Assembly (NCBI RefSeq): GCF_010093535.1
Contig: NW_022985168.1
Coordinates: 567,429 to 631,428 of the forward strand
Reading direction: 5' to 3'
From: Lindgomyces ingoldianus
Lineage: Eukaryota > Ascomycota > Dothideomycetes > Pleosporales > Lindgomycetaceae
DNA length: 64,000 bases
How positions within the stretch are numbered: position 1 is the first letter of the stretch; each line of letters starts with the position of its first letter. The position numbers were made by a program, and so were the translations under genes. The notes under the pieces are model-generated. The model was not told the DNA's origin and did not search any database. It saw only the letters and a program-made list of their open reading frames with translations. Below, in pieces: positions 1-12,338 of the stretch.

Positions 1-1
1 C

Positions 2-886
2 AGTCACCAGAACGCTTACACCCTTCTCGATGCCGCCGCACTTGTATCCACCTCTCCCTTAGACCTTAGCGACCATACCACAAGTCCTGATTTTACCGTC
101 CTGAGTTTCTACAAAATATTCGGGTTTCCAGACCTAGGGTGTCTCATCGTGCGGAAAGCCTCAGCGCATGTCTTCGAGCAACGCAAATATTTTGGAGGTG
201 GGACCACGGAAATGGTGACGGTTTCCCCGGAGCAGTGGTTTGTGAGAAAGGAGAACTCGTTGCACGAAAGAATGGAAGATGGTACATTGGCGATACGTAG
301 TATCATTGCGTTGGGATGTGCGATCGATGTGCACGAGAGATTGTTTGGCGGATTGGACAAGATCTCGACGCATACTGGGTTTCTTGCGAAGTATGCATAC
401 AGCATACTAGAAGGGCTGAGGTATGAAAATGGAAGACCCGTCTGTCAGATTTACAAAGGTGAACGTTCGACTTATGGGGATCAAATAACTCAAGGTGCAA
501 GTATTGCCATGAATCTCCTCCACAGCGATGGAAGTTGGATCAGCAGTTCCACGGTACAAAAGCTAGCCAAGACGAAGGATATCCATATACGAACAGGTAG
601 TCTGTGTAACCCAGGGGGCATGGCACAAACGCTTGGTCTAGGGTCTGTAGAAATTAAGAGGGCGTTCGCGGAAGGGTTTCGGTGTGGTCAGGAGGCGGAT
701 GTGAGGGCTGGGGTGCCAATGGGCATGGTGAGGATTAGTTTCGGAGCGATGAGTACAGTCGATGATATTGAAATGTTCATACAATTTCTGAGGGAGGAAT
801 TTGTTGACTCTGGGGGTGAGGGGGTAGGGGAGAAGGGAGTTGGGGGTAGTAGTAGTCAAGCGGAGAGCTGTGATTTGAAGGCGTAG
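2..886 (+). CDS. Molybdenum cofactor sulfurase-like protein, C-terminal part (5' end outside window)
   Basis: The reading frame is open from the window edge, so the start codon lies upstream. Seen: the PLP-lysine motif SFYKIFGFPDLG (Lys codon at 113-115), then KYFGGGT, the RTGxxCNPGG cysteine motif near 590-620, and a stop at 884-886. This is the class V aminotransferase (NifS-like) fold of eukaryotic Mo-cofactor sulfurase (HxB/ABA3/MOCOS family). That family takes sulfur from cysteine and passes it to the Mo cofactor of xanthine dehydrogenase and aldehyde oxidase. The protein ends in a Gly/Ser-rich tail about 45 residues after the last conserved aminotransferase segment. It has no MOSC domain, unlike full-length HxB/MOCOS. 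It is therefore either a single-domain paralogue or a shortened gene. The next few hundred bases show no MOSC-like frame, which favours a natural end. Confidence 0.85.
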   Translation, partial: SHQNAYTLLDAAALVSTSPLDLSDHTTSPDFTVLSFYKIFGFPDLGCLIVRKASAHVFEQRKYFGGGTTEMVTVSPEQWFVRKENSLHERMEDGTLAIRSIIALGCAIDVHERLFGGLDKISTHTGFLAKYAYSILEGLRYENGRPVCQIYKGERSTYGDQITQGASIAMNLLHSDGSWISSSTVQKLAKTKDIHIRTGSLCNPGGMAQTLGLGSVEIKRAFAEGFRCGQEADVRAGVPMGMVRISFGAMSTVDDIEMFIQFLREEFVDSGGEGVGEKGVGGSSSQAESCDLKA

Positions 887-3159
887 TTGCGTGTTGTGGA
901 ACCAGGAATGCTAGAGGAGCTCCATGTAGTAATTCGAATGGAGGCTGGTGTGTGTTGTGTCCCGTCATACAGCATTTGTTTCTGCTCTAATGTCGATTAC
1001 TGCAAGGACCATGTGGAATGTAGAACATTACCAGGGGAGATTTCATTAGTTAAAATCTCTAGTTAGAATCAAGGACAACTCTAAAAGCATAGAAATTCCT
1101 GAACTACATATCCCCTGCTATGTTCCACACCCGGTGACCGGATACTGAGGCTTGTCTGTACTCTCACCCATCGTACCTGTTGATCGGATGAAACATTTAT
1201 TGCTTGTCGATGATGCAGAGTGATTCATCGAAAAGGCTCTTTGCTTTACTATTAAATCATTTCCCCAGCTTAATTGAAGTTGCTCAACATCTGGTCGCGA
1301 TTACTGAGTTCTTTCTTGGCATCTAACAATCTGGATGGGGCCATAGTCTTCGATTAGATGGAATTATGCTCCCTATTTATTAGTTATTCTCTGCACTCGC
1401 TACGTCCTGCAAACCTTATTGCCCGTTTTTATCAGCACTAACCGCATACAACAACAGGCAGTACGATGGGGGGACTCTATAGGCACTGTATTTGCTCTCA
1501 TCATTAACCTAGACCTTCTACTTATGATCTAGCAGCACTAATAACTTCTTACAGCCTTCTACCCCTCCCAGACCCTTCACAACTACGGAGTAGAGGAGCT
1601 TTAATGTCGGACTTAACCAGATAACACTGCTAGCCAACGCTGGTGAATTCCTTAGTCCTTACGAGCGACTCAACGGCGGCCCCCTTAGCAAAGGAATACC
1701 ATATACCCGCTCTATCGGTAATCTAAGCTAAGCGATAGCCTCAAATAAGGCGACGCAGCGTACAGGTGTAGAGTGCTTAGACGGTAACGCGCTTTAACGA
1801 ATAACGGTTCTTCTTAGACTGAGCGAATGCCACGGAATCTATAAGGAGTATCGAGCTTAAAATTGGAGCGTTAGCATCACGGATGGAGCCGTAGTAAGAC
1901 ATTACTGCCCTCAACAGCTGGCTGTTGAAAGGAGTTGACGGGTTCAGTAAGGAAGTGGTAAGTAGGCGGGAACAGTAGCATTCAGGAGGAACCGTGCGAA
2001 TCACTGCCTCCTCAAAGGGCAGGATTCCGTATTGATTAAAGCATTACTTGAGGCTGCTCATGTGCTGGTCTAGCTGACCATTTCCCCGCACTATGGTGCT
2101 CGATTACCCTAGAATACACAGAATGTGGCCGGACACTACGTCAATCACCTTTTTGACAAGGGGCGACTCTGAGCAGCGCATGATGGCGTGGCTTGCCTCT
2201 TCACGGGTCAGGGTCACCACGAAGCTCTATTTCTGTGCAGCACTGGCAGAGCGGCGTAGAATCCATGCGAATGTTGCTTAGTCCTTGCGTTGGTATAATC
2301 GAGGGCAGCAAGCGGGCGACGGAGCGGGACAAATTCATGCGAATGCAGCCGAAACTCCGGACGGTCGGTAGACAATTCTTTGCTGTGATGTCACAAATCC
2401 CCACCCTAATTATATACTACAGTTTCCTTTCTAGGATTTCTGGGTACAATTACCTACAGCCGCTACAGAGCTTCCCTTTTATACTGTCGAGACGACGTAT
2501 GAATATAATATATACTTTCAGCGCTACGAGTACTTAGAATAATCGGGTACAATTCTGCCCTAATACGCTAATTCGTGGTGTGCCCTCATGCAAACTAGGT
2601 CCTAGTCAGCATTCATTGTACGGGCATCCGGATGGCGTCACGGCCGTCATACCGGCACTTTTGGAAGAGGTAACACTATCGCTGATTGGACGTATGAGTC
2701 TCGGGAGCCAGGAAGGTCCACGGGCTGATAGCCACAGTCAGGCGGAGGGCCATCAAATGCCGCAAAGTCCTCAGCAAAAGCAGATCATGCGACGCGAAGT
2801 TATGCCTCAGCGGGAGCAGCCCAGCCGCAGTCTGACGAAGGACGGGGTGCATGACCGCAAGCCCTTCCATTATCCGGGGTGACACTGACCAATGTGTACC
2901 ACAGGCTTCAGCTACGGAAAATCTAGCGTGTCCTGTCATACTGCCGTGATCCTCGATGTTTGCGTGGCGTGGATTCATACCAAGATGCTTTTGTGAACGG
3001 TGAGTGAATCTAATATGAACGAGCGAATTCATTCTCAATCATGCCCAACGGTGTCAGAGCTCAAGTGGAAGGGTTGGAAGGCGCAGAAAAAGCTGTGTGT
3101 ATGCAGACGCTCGCCGGCCTACACAAGCGTATAGGTGACTTGCCGGAGGAGGAGGTAGA

Positions 3160-3235
3160 CGAGCTTAACGAGTATGCAGAGATAACGAGTACGCAGAGAC
3201 GATAACGAGTACGCAGAGATGATAATGAGTCCGCA
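3160..3235. repeat. Short tandem repeat, unit about 20-23 bp
   Basis: Three to four imperfect copies of a unit like GAGTACGCAGAGACGATAAC follow one another. They differ by single bases and by a 3-bp indel in the first copy. No function can be assigned. Confidence 0.65.
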
Positions 3236-3386
3236 CGGCTTCTAAGGCAACAGCAAACCCATTTTAAACTATGCCCTCGTTAAGCAAAATGTATCTTGAA
3301 ATGCACGAATTGCCAAGCAGTCAGTAGCGCCTAGCATTTTGCCAGCTCCCCGAAGGAGCAGGCTTCTGGGGGCTCGAATCTCATGA

Positions 3387-3545
3387 GAGAGATTGTATAA
3401 GAGCTTAGATTTTATGGGAGTGATCTCCTAAGAGCCCAGATCTTCTAAAAGCTTATTTCTCCCGAGAGCTCAGATCTCCCGAGAGCTTAGATCTCCGAGG
3501 AGGATTTCTCATAAGAGCTAAGAAGCCCAGGTCTCCGAGGATAGA
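3387..3545. repeat. Imperfect tandem array of GAGCTTAGATCTCC-like units
   Basis: About seven degenerate copies of a 20-25 bp unit (variants of AAGAGCCCAGATCTCC and GAGAGCTTAGATCTCC) lie head to tail. Each copy is partly self-complementary through AGATCT and GAGCTC. No open frame crosses the array. Confidence 0.55.
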
Positions 3546-4149
3546 CATGCATCCATAATGTGACTAGAACTAGGCAACTATTCAAGCCTCTACATTTAGA
3601 TGAGTCCTTGTTTTGGGAGCCCTATCGTTAATGTGCGCCCTGGACACAGAGACGAAAGGGATTGTACCCCCACGCTCTACCCGCCACGTGCCTCTCGGAG
3701 CTGAAATTCTACCCGCAAGGTTCTCTGACCCAGCACTAAAGTAGCAAGGTGCATAAGCATGGCGTAACGCCATGCAAAACCCATCTTCTAAGCTAATTAG
3801 CTCTTAGTGGGCCGTGCACCTTCCACTTTCTTCAAGAGGAGTCTAAGAGGATCTAGTCATATTTATTAGTGATTTGATATGGGAAATACTGAGAGGATAA
3901 CTTTACAATAAGATAGCTTTATATATATAGTTATAAGCTATTATAATCAATGCAATTATAAAGGTTTTTCAGATAATTAAAATTTAGAAATGTAATTTTA
4001 GAGCTCTAGAGCGTGGAAACGTAAATAATTTATAGCCTGAAAAATTAACACCTTATTTTCTAATGGCTCGTGATATTCGTACCACCCCCTCGGATAAACT
4101 AATAATCCGTCTCGGAGTAGCTGCGAACTAATAAAACTAATAAGTGTTA

Positions 4150-4640
4150 CCAAGACCTTAAAGGGAAGCATTCAGACCAATCAGCATTGCTCGCGTATCT
4201 TCATACGAACAAGTACCCGTGGACTTCAAAACATCGTCACTTTGAGTATATTGCAACCTCGGAAGGAGAAGCCGGCTACTACAGCGCTAAGTGCTACTGA
4301 CAGGGTAACCGCCACGACCTCCTTGATCTTAAGGACAAGTAGAATGTTATGATCAAAGTCTGGCGCAATTGCAACCTCATGAAGCTTGCTACATCTGGTG
4401 ATAGACCTGCTTATAAGCTGAAAGCGACGAGGTGGTCATTCCTTAACCTTCAACTGAATAAAGAGGTTGTACCCGAAAGCTATGAAGCTAGTTGTCAAGC
4501 AACTCTATGTTATGAGCGATCAGAGTCAAGGAGAGGGAGACTTCCGCTGCAGCATTTCCTGCAGCTATTGAAGTTTTATTTACTCACCTGCCTCCAACCC
4601 CCAGGAAACTCCGTATGGCGCTCCTTCTGCTTCTTATCAT
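4150..4640 (+). pseudogene. MULE (Mutator-like) transposase fragment, C-terminal part, decayed
   Basis: The plus-strand frame reads HFEYIATSEGEAG, then a region resembling the MULE 'TSRxEGxHxxLKxYL...GDLLDL...W' block, with two in-frame stops (near 4299 and 4341). The upstream catalytic core is missing. It runs tail to tail against the minus-strand MULE core at 4600-5330, so two copies or one rearranged copy are present. The assignment rests on motif order remembered from the family, not on an alignment. Confidence 0.45.
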
Positions 4641-5330
4641 GCGTCTTTTAGTCTTCCTTTAATAGATGATCCTAATTATGAGGGGCCTAATCCGCTTCTT
4701 CGGGATAGCCTCTCCAACGTTCTTGTTAATGTACCAAACACAAAACAGCTGTGTCACTCTAGGGTATAGCGCTTTAAGCGCATTCTTGAGGAAGTCTCAT
4801 CATCGGAGAGGAACACCTGAATATTGCTGTCACCTATAACGAGCTCTTTAAATGCGTCTACAACCCATCGATACATGCGCTCATGTTCACTTATGACGAA
4901 GCACATAGCCATGCTCGTAGTAGTGCAGAATAAAGTCACCGCCGTGGCGTGGATAAGAGGCATATTATAGCGGTTCGTTCGGTAGGTCACATTGATGAAG
5001 ATGATGTCGGGATAGAGGTGTGCGAGCCTGATTACTTCGTTTGTAGCGTAGAAGAGGAAGTTTATATGGCCTCCTTCATCAGTACGGTACTAGAGCGCCC
5101 AGTCATCGCTCTCCTGACACTCCATAACCAAGTACTCGATAGGAGAAAGGTCCTGGAGTCTCTCCTTCCTCGCGAGCGCTACCTTATTGTAGATGTCTCC
5201 TAAGGAAATGAGCATATTAGGATCCTGCTCTAAGATCTGCGCAAGGATGAAGCGTGGAGGTACTGCAGAGGCATGCAGAGAGCGGACCCGAGGTTTATGG
5301 GCTTCGGTTGGCTTCCGGTATTGTGAAAAT
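4600..5330 (-). pseudogene. MULE (Mutator-like) transposase core, decayed
   Basis: Reading on the minus strand from about 5330 down, I see ILEQDPNMLISLGDIYNK, then SPIEYL, YRTDEGGHINFLFYA, LYPDIIFINVTYRTNRYNMP, a hydrophobic strand, FVISEHERMYRW, and VFLSDDE. After a frameshift near 4720 the frame gives VWYINKNV. This is the order of the MULE DDE transposase core: first catalytic Asp region 'DxTYKTN', then 'TDRE', then 'CxWHINKNV'. The expected D in 'D-A-TYKTN' is N here. At least one in-frame stop and one frameshift make it a pseudogene. Inverted terminal repeats were not found. Confidence 0.7.
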
Positions 5331-8300
5331 GCCGGGGGGGAATATAGGTCGCATGTATGAGCGAGCTTCGCGGTATCTTCAAGAAGGTAGACCTCTCATG
5401 TACCACACTCAGTACGATAGATTCTGACCTCAAAAGGAAACTTGACTATCCGTGTTCTAGTAGCTTTCTTCACTCCCTCTCCTCTCTTGAAATTCTAGAC
5501 ATCAAAAGACGTCATCCGCGTCGCTGCTGCTGCTCTGCATTGAGAACGAAGTGCCAACAAGCTTGCTGGCGTGTCCCATCAGTTGTACGTTGCATTCTAC
5601 CGACTGCAACAAGAACGTCAGACCGTAGCATTGCTGCCCTGATTACTACACTCATGCAACCGTTCCAGCAAAGAGGGGTGCTAGTTGACGGTGTATTCCT
5701 CAAGCCAGAGTATTGTTCGCGGGTCGTGGACGCAGCACGAGATTGATGGGCGCATTCGTACGAGAGTACAGGCTTCAGTACCCGAGGACTTGCCTGTCCA
5801 CCAAGCAGATGAGGGTATTATTGCGAATTTCAGTCTTGGGCGCCGTGAGTTTTGAGAACTGCGTAACGGTCGTTAGAAAAGAGACGAGCTCATGCAGGCC
5901 TTTTTCGGATTCAAAAGTCCAATTCCTGGGCCGAGTTACGATTTAGAATCGTTCGTGGATTGCAAAATTTGACAGCATATGCGTTCTTGGGTGGCTTGGC
6001 TGCCCAAACTCGGAGCAAACAATTCGTTATGGAGAGAGTGGGAAAGGTGGAAGGCAAGTGCCCTGCGTGCTACTGGGGCTTCTGAAACCGTGGCTGTCGG
6101 CGCGGCGACAATCACTGTTAAAGAGCATAAAGACATATGGTTTGTCTGACATATTTTCACCGCTGGTGACCTTTCAATAGCCTGGAAAGCATTGGAGGAG
6201 TATAGTCTAGATATCTTTCACGTTCCCATTTTCCTGCAGAGCGTGTTGCTTGAGAAATTGCAGTATGCCCTGGTCTCGAATGAAAAAATAAAGGAAGGAT
6301 TACTGAAAAACTTAGATGGCGGCTTAAATCTGCTGGAAGGTAGGCTTGGTCCAAGGTGGGTCAAACAGGGTGAGGATAGCGAGGGCTACTATGTCGTCGA
6401 GGAAGACTTCTCTAATGTACTGGCCTAATTACTTCGGCCGAACTTCTTAAAATTCCATGGATTCATCGACAGTGATAGAGACGAACAGAAGGCAGCACAC
6501 CTTGAAAATCAAGCAGCTAGCCACAAAAGATAGAGGTGATAGTCGCAATCGATATTCTAACTGAAGACGCCGCCCGAATTCTAGTATCCATGGTATCAGG
6601 ACTTCGATTGTGCTGCTCTATTCTCTTCAGATACTGGCACCATCACTAGAATCAAGAACTGCTGCCAATGCCTTCTCATCGACATCCCTGATCAAGACGT
6701 GGAAATGCTCGAGCCCTCGAACGCTCTGCGAGCCGATCTAGTCCTTAAACCACAGCACTTGATCCTTTCCTTCCAAACCCAACTTTTTTTGCGAAAGCGC
6801 TCTGCATGAACGCAGCAAGCATCCTTCGAGCGTTAGATCTTGGTACCTTTGTTGACAGACAACCGGCCTTTCAGCCAGACACAGATATGTGTTATGTTCT
6901 TCCCTAAACTGTAGGGCCAATTGTTACGCAGAACCTTGTAGTCGTTATGGTGGGCGAAGGGGATTTTGTTCGTAATGACAAAATGTGGGTTGGCGGAGGG
7001 ATCTAACGAGGGTAGAGGTTATATTTCAACCGTTCTTTTAGAAGGAAGTTTGTGATGCTGCCGTATTCTTGCTTTATGCGATGCGACTAGAAGAGGTATG
7101 GGCGTAGAGAGTATGGTAAGCGGATCAACTTCTTGAGCTCAATGTTTGCTAATCAAGTCCCATTAGATACCTTGATACGTAGCCTTATATGGATTTAGCT
7201 TCAAAATAGATACTAATTATCTCCTAAAGCTCCTCCTGAGTCAAAAGATGATAACCTTCATCTCTCCTGCTTAAAATCTCGCGGTCCCATTCGGTGAGGG
7301 TTTTTGTAGGAGGTAGATCCTCCGGGCCGAACTCCTATTTCGTCATAGGTGATCGAAGCACAGTTTCCGTCGCAAAGCCACGGACAGATCCGTCGAGGTC
7401 GTCCAATTTCGCAGCAATGCTTCCGACCCTCACCGCGGCCCTTCCCCTACGACTAGTGCAAGATATAACAGGCGCCAGCGCAAACTGACCGTCGAACCTG
7501 TCGCATGTGTCTCACGCGATACTATACCTATGTACTGCGCTATTCACTCATTAGGACTAGCTCCTTTTTCGTACATTATATAGTCAGCCCAGAGCTCTCT
7601 CTCGCTCCTTAGACCTTACAATACACTGGTTCAATTCACCTTGTTTGGATCTCAATACCTTGTTGACTCGTCTACCCTATGACCCCTACTCAGCTCATGC
7701 GAGAGAACCAGCGTGGCGCAGAATTGGACCGATTACGAAGGGTTTGAACGTGAAGGTAGAGGCAAGAAGACCTATCTGCTGGAACTGGATCGATTTACGG
7801 ATTTGGCGGACGAGAGCCGCGGGCTGTCTGCTGGTCCCTGAACGTTTGCTGCGGAAGAGCCCTCAACAATTTTTTTGGGCACCCAAGGCGGAATTTTGCG
7901 CTTTGATTCTCTGGGGAAGCCCTGCCGCTTGTCGGAAACTTTCCTTACGCTAACGGCTACCTCACGGCGACGCAGAGCTCGGAAGAGAACATAAGATCTG
8001 GTCACAAACTTCAATCACATATTGTGGCAGAGTTTGGAACTTTCAACGCCTTTTTTGCACCAACCTCTGAGCTTAAGAGCCACCTTCCAGTGATTATCAG
8101 ACAAGTTCTACTGACCAAACTTCCGCACAACCACACAAACGAGTTTGAACATGGCAAGCCTTCTGGCGCCGCAGCGTAAATGGCGTCTGTATACCTGCCG
8201 GCCTGCTCATATTTGGCACATACATTGTCAAGAAGGAATAGCTGCCGTTCGCTATCGCGTTGGCGGTGATATTAGGAGCATGGACAGTTTTCAGCAGCCG

Positions 8301-9815
8301 TAAGATTTGAACTGGAAGTACAGCAGTAGTGCGCAAACGTTGAATTACCAGCATAGCCTCGGAAAGTGCTCAGACGAAACGAACTCCAAGAGTTTGAACT
8401 CAAGAAGATGATATATGCTTATATAGCCACGGTATATTAGTATTACTTTCTACACGTAAGTCTATACTATTAGTAACGTACACTCTCTATATTTCTATTA
8501 ATACGGTATACCGCGGTTTACTACTATTAGCAAGCCCTCAGTGGACTAGCGTACTATTAGATATGAGGGATGAGACAAGAAGGTGAGTGGAGGTCGGCTA
8601 TTCTTGTAGAACGGCGCGCCCTATGCCAACGACAAGGACAAGGCTCGCTTGAGCCCTGGAGGCTGCGAAGCTGCATGGAGTCCCACTTCGTGGACCCGGC
8701 GTGTGCGGGTTTTGGGCCCCATCGCTAAAACCTGACAATTTCTGAAGAGGCACTTTAGTGCATACAGAGTGAGGCTCAAAAACCGGTGAGATGACACTTG
8801 GCAAGGCTGAACCCAAGTAAGTATTTTTTTTTCTATGGGCTCCTCAATCTTTTTGGTTCATTGCAAAACCGCATCGAGCGAGGATGCTCAATTATGCATG
8901 GTGACTAAGGAGCTACCTAGGTTCGGTGAAAGTCCTCATATTACGCAAAGAGATTCATCGGTTGTACTGCACAAGAATTATGAAACGTGAAATATACATT
9001 GCCTGGGTTTTCGGTGTTGGGGGATATGGTCTTGCCCACCAACCTCGACCTCAGCTTCCAAAGTTTTACGAATGATGCAATCATGTACTCCACTTTCCAA
9101 ATCCGACCTCGGCATTAGCGGCTCCAGTTTATGCTCACCACCGTAATGTGCTTTGGATTTGACGTTCTCTTCTGTACCAATGTTGTGGAAGATGTCATAC
9201 GAGAACACCGGTGAGCAGGCTATTGACAAGGCTAAATTATGACTGCCGGTAGCAGACCTGTGCCGACTGAGCCACAGCGGTGTAGGTTCACGTGAGTGAA
9301 GGGGGACTGGTGGCGTGTGGATTGGGGCGGTGAAACACGAAATTCTCATCTTCCCACTGCACTTTCTTGCCAACACAAGCTCAGCTACTACCTACATAAC
9401 TACAATTTACTAATGCTCGCGATAATCTTACTTTTAAGTCCACTTTAGTATTCTATATTCAGGGTAATTCCAAGATATTTTACTATGAAACAATCTGGAT
9501 ATTGCGACTGGCATGGGGGTACCCAATTTTGCAATGCAATTCCTACTCCGTCAGGCAATCGCTTGGGTCGGGGGAGTGACAGCGTCAGCAAGAGTATTGT
9601 AACTCTAGGCTGGTGTTTTGGAGGGTGAGACTGAAATGCAGTATGGCTTGGCGTGATTTGGAGGACCAAACTTGGGAGAGATGGGAGAAGAAAAGATTGA
9701 GGCTTGTTAACCTACGCCTGGTTGGCGGTGCAGCAGAAGAGTGTTGTATTGATATGGAGCCTCGAGGGCAGTCGCGATACATATAAGCACAAGCACCGTT
9801 GAAATCGTCGAGAGC
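5331..9815. other. Gene-poor region, no recognisable gene
   Basis: Several open frames of 60-130 codons occur on both strands (for example plus 5357-5746, plus 6192-6428, minus 8097-8354). None carries a motif I recognise, and overlapping frames on both strands are equally long. The stretch around 5350-5700 on the minus strand could be the worn N-terminal region of the MULE at 4600-5330. No tRNA or rRNA was seen. Confidence 0.45.
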
Positions 9816-9926
9816 GCTAGAGATTGCAGTGCAGGTTTCGGCCCCCGGTCGCCCCGCCGCGGCGCAGTCCCTGCGATTCTAAGCCTCAGTTCTTCGCCAG
9901 ATTTGTAAAGCACTGCAATCTCTAGC
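9816..9926. mobile_element. 111-bp MITE-like element with perfect 17-bp terminal inverted repeats
   Basis: The left end GCTAGAGATTGCAGTGC (9816-9832) is the exact reverse complement of the right end at 9910-9926. The interior is GC-rich and has no open frame. A near-identical right end (one base different) stands at 10092-10108 and a near-identical left end at 11151-11166, so the end sequence is dispersed locally. No clear target-site duplication was found. A stem-loop regulatory RNA is an alternative, but the separate half-copies favour a mobile family. Confidence 0.6.
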
Positions 9927-12338
9927 CTGAGCGATGACTGATAACCTCATAGCCTTGCACATCCCAAGCTCATTCGTGGGCCGGTCAAAGATTCCGAGTC
10001 AAGTTCCGAGCTATGGCACCTCACCATAAAGAATATCTTCCAGGATCCCTCAGGATCTCCCAGCATCCCCCAGCACCCCCCAGCACCCTCTGCACTGCAA
10101 TATCTAGCCTAGTAGACAGGTGATGTGGGTAACAAATTTTGACAGGGGAAGAATGAGATCTAGCCTTGGGCCAGGGTTCTCACTAACCGATTTCGCGTCT
10201 TGAGAACTGTTCTTGACTGAAATCTTGGTTATATATCGCTCGCTCTACATATTTGTTCATTTTACCAAGTGCATTCAAGTCTTTAATATATCCTGCTCTC
10301 AGAGTCAACATCGTACGTAAGAAGGCAAAAGTCCAGGTCATTAGACCAAGAATGCTTCTAGCTTTTGGAAGACCTCGTTGGTCGCGAGTGCTAAGAACTT
10401 CAGTGCTCGTTTCAACTATCTTGATCTACGTACGATGCCTCTTCGGCTGGTTTGTTGATTAATGTGGGGATTCGTATACATTCCTTGACGCCTTTTTTTT
10501 TTGGCTCGAGCGGCCAGGGGACTTTTCTTTTAAACTACTATAATTATTGGAGAATTCACCACAATTTCTAGTATTATTAAACAGTCGGGAAATGAGGGGC
10601 CACACCTCGGCGGTGGCCAGACGAAACCAACCTAACGTCAGAATACGTTTCTAGAGCTCCAAGTCTGGCAGTACTACAATGAAATACAGATCCATTTCCC
10701 CTTGCACGCATCGACATCGACATTAAAATCGTCCTCTTTATATTCTACGAGTTTGCATTCCTCAAGCGATGATGCTAAGTAAAAGGCAACATCAGGCTGA
10801 AATTTTGCGGGAACCCACTCAATCAAAGAACGCAGCGGAGGCAAAAGCTCCGGTTAAGGTAGGGCTAGCTTGGCAAGAATAGTCTTACGGGCTAGAGACT
10901 ACCATGCAGAAGGAAGGCACCTAGATAAAGCACAATTAAGGTAGGCTCTTATGCAGAAATGAGAACCCTTGCAGTTAATTGGCCAATCAACAAAATAGAA
11001 GAAGCAAAGTTAGCGCTGAAAGCTACATTGAGGTGTTATAAAGGCTCGTGATTCAAGTGTAATGATTCTTGGAGCACTTGCAGACGCTCATCCAATTGAG
11101 AACGTAGGAGAAAAGCTCAGATAGAAGGCTACCTGGATGCATTCGTGGAGGCTAGAAATTGCAGTGGACGACGAAAGGCGCCTTGACTTGCATTGCGAGT
11201 TTGTCTGGGAAAGTTGAACTACTGCCTTCTCTAGGGTAACATTAATATAGTGCCTGAATATCTATTAAATATTAGAAAGAGGAGAATTTTCGCATCATAT
11301 TACAAATAAAGAATCTTTTGTCTAATTACACTTACGTTGAGATCAACAATCCTTCCTCTCGAATTCCCCAATTACCTCCCCCCTCTCTAAGAGAGATCGA
11401 GAAGATAATTTTGGCTGGCGTAACCGGAAAGTCGAGCAAGACTGGACTGCCATGTGACGGCCTCTGACCCAACCAAAGATTGTTGTGGAGGAAAAAAAGC
11501 TGGGTTTGGATAAGGGTGTCTCACTACTGCTGTAATAGCTACGATACATGTGCGAGACTGTCCACTGAAATCTCTGGCCTAGGAGATGAATGTCACGACT
11601 CAACCGTGATCGTATCGAGCCAATCCCAAAATTCGATCCAAGTACATGAACATACCCAAAGAGGTCGTGCTACTAACTTAGCAAGAAGTCTACTAGTCGG
11701 CGAACAAAGCGTCAAACAAGCTGAATAATGGGAAGGCAAAGTATAAAATTCAATCATTCTCAAAAGTACATGTCGAATCGAACCACCCCCTCCCCCTTTC
11801 CACGAATCAACCCTCTCTAACGTCTTCCCCGTCACATGCACCCCTCACGCCTCCCGACCTCCTTCACCCAAACCCCTGCCTAAGTCCTCACCCACTTCCA
11901 CACGCTCTTCCACCCACCCATATCGCTATAGCTCTCGCCCAGACACATTCAGAAAAAAATATTTTCTGCTTAGGGGAATAATGCCAGACGCCCCGGCAAG
12001 CGATGTGCAATCATAGTCAGATAGTCTTGACTCGTATAGTTCAGTCCGGTCCAGCAGCAACGACGCCAAATATACCATGCTGTCTTGCTCGCCACGGCAA
12101 CGGAGTGATAAGATAGAAAAGATTAGTTAAAGAACAGATTGAGAAGGAGAGGTTAGAGAGCGAAACCGGTTGAAAAGCGCTCCAAATCCAATAGTGAGAA
12201 ATAAGAGACCCTGGCAGACAGACTCCGAACTCCCTAGTTATTGTCCGAGTATTTCGGATCGGGGAGAGTGAGATACGCGTGCCTAAGACCGCAACCAAAT
12301 CCACACCCCACGCCCGACTGACAAACTGTTGCAAAGTC
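9927..12338. other. Intergenic region, no gene supported
   Basis: It holds single copies of the MITE-like end at 10092-10108 and 11151-11166, and a short C-rich direct repeat of CCCAGCACC units at 10050-10090. A T-run lies near 10490. Open frames (for example plus 11480-11728 and its minus counterpart) have no family features. The last few hundred bases (about 12000-12338) are probably the 3' untranslated region of the minus-strand gene ending at 12339. Confidence 0.45.

Larger units (their letters stand above)
887..4140. other. Gene-poor region with no recognisable gene
   Basis: All six frames are broken and no open frame longer than about 120 codons shows a family motif. Base composition is mixed: fairly normal to about 3800, then AT-rich at 3840-4030. 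Some stretches (1560-3060) look like worn transposon DNA, but I could not tie them to a family. The two local tandem repeats at 3160-3235 and 3387-3545 are listed separately. Confidence 0.5.

Noticed and set aside
5357..5746. 129-codon plus-strand frame opposite the MULE N-terminal region
   Set aside because: Most likely a shadow of decayed minus-strand transposase sequence.
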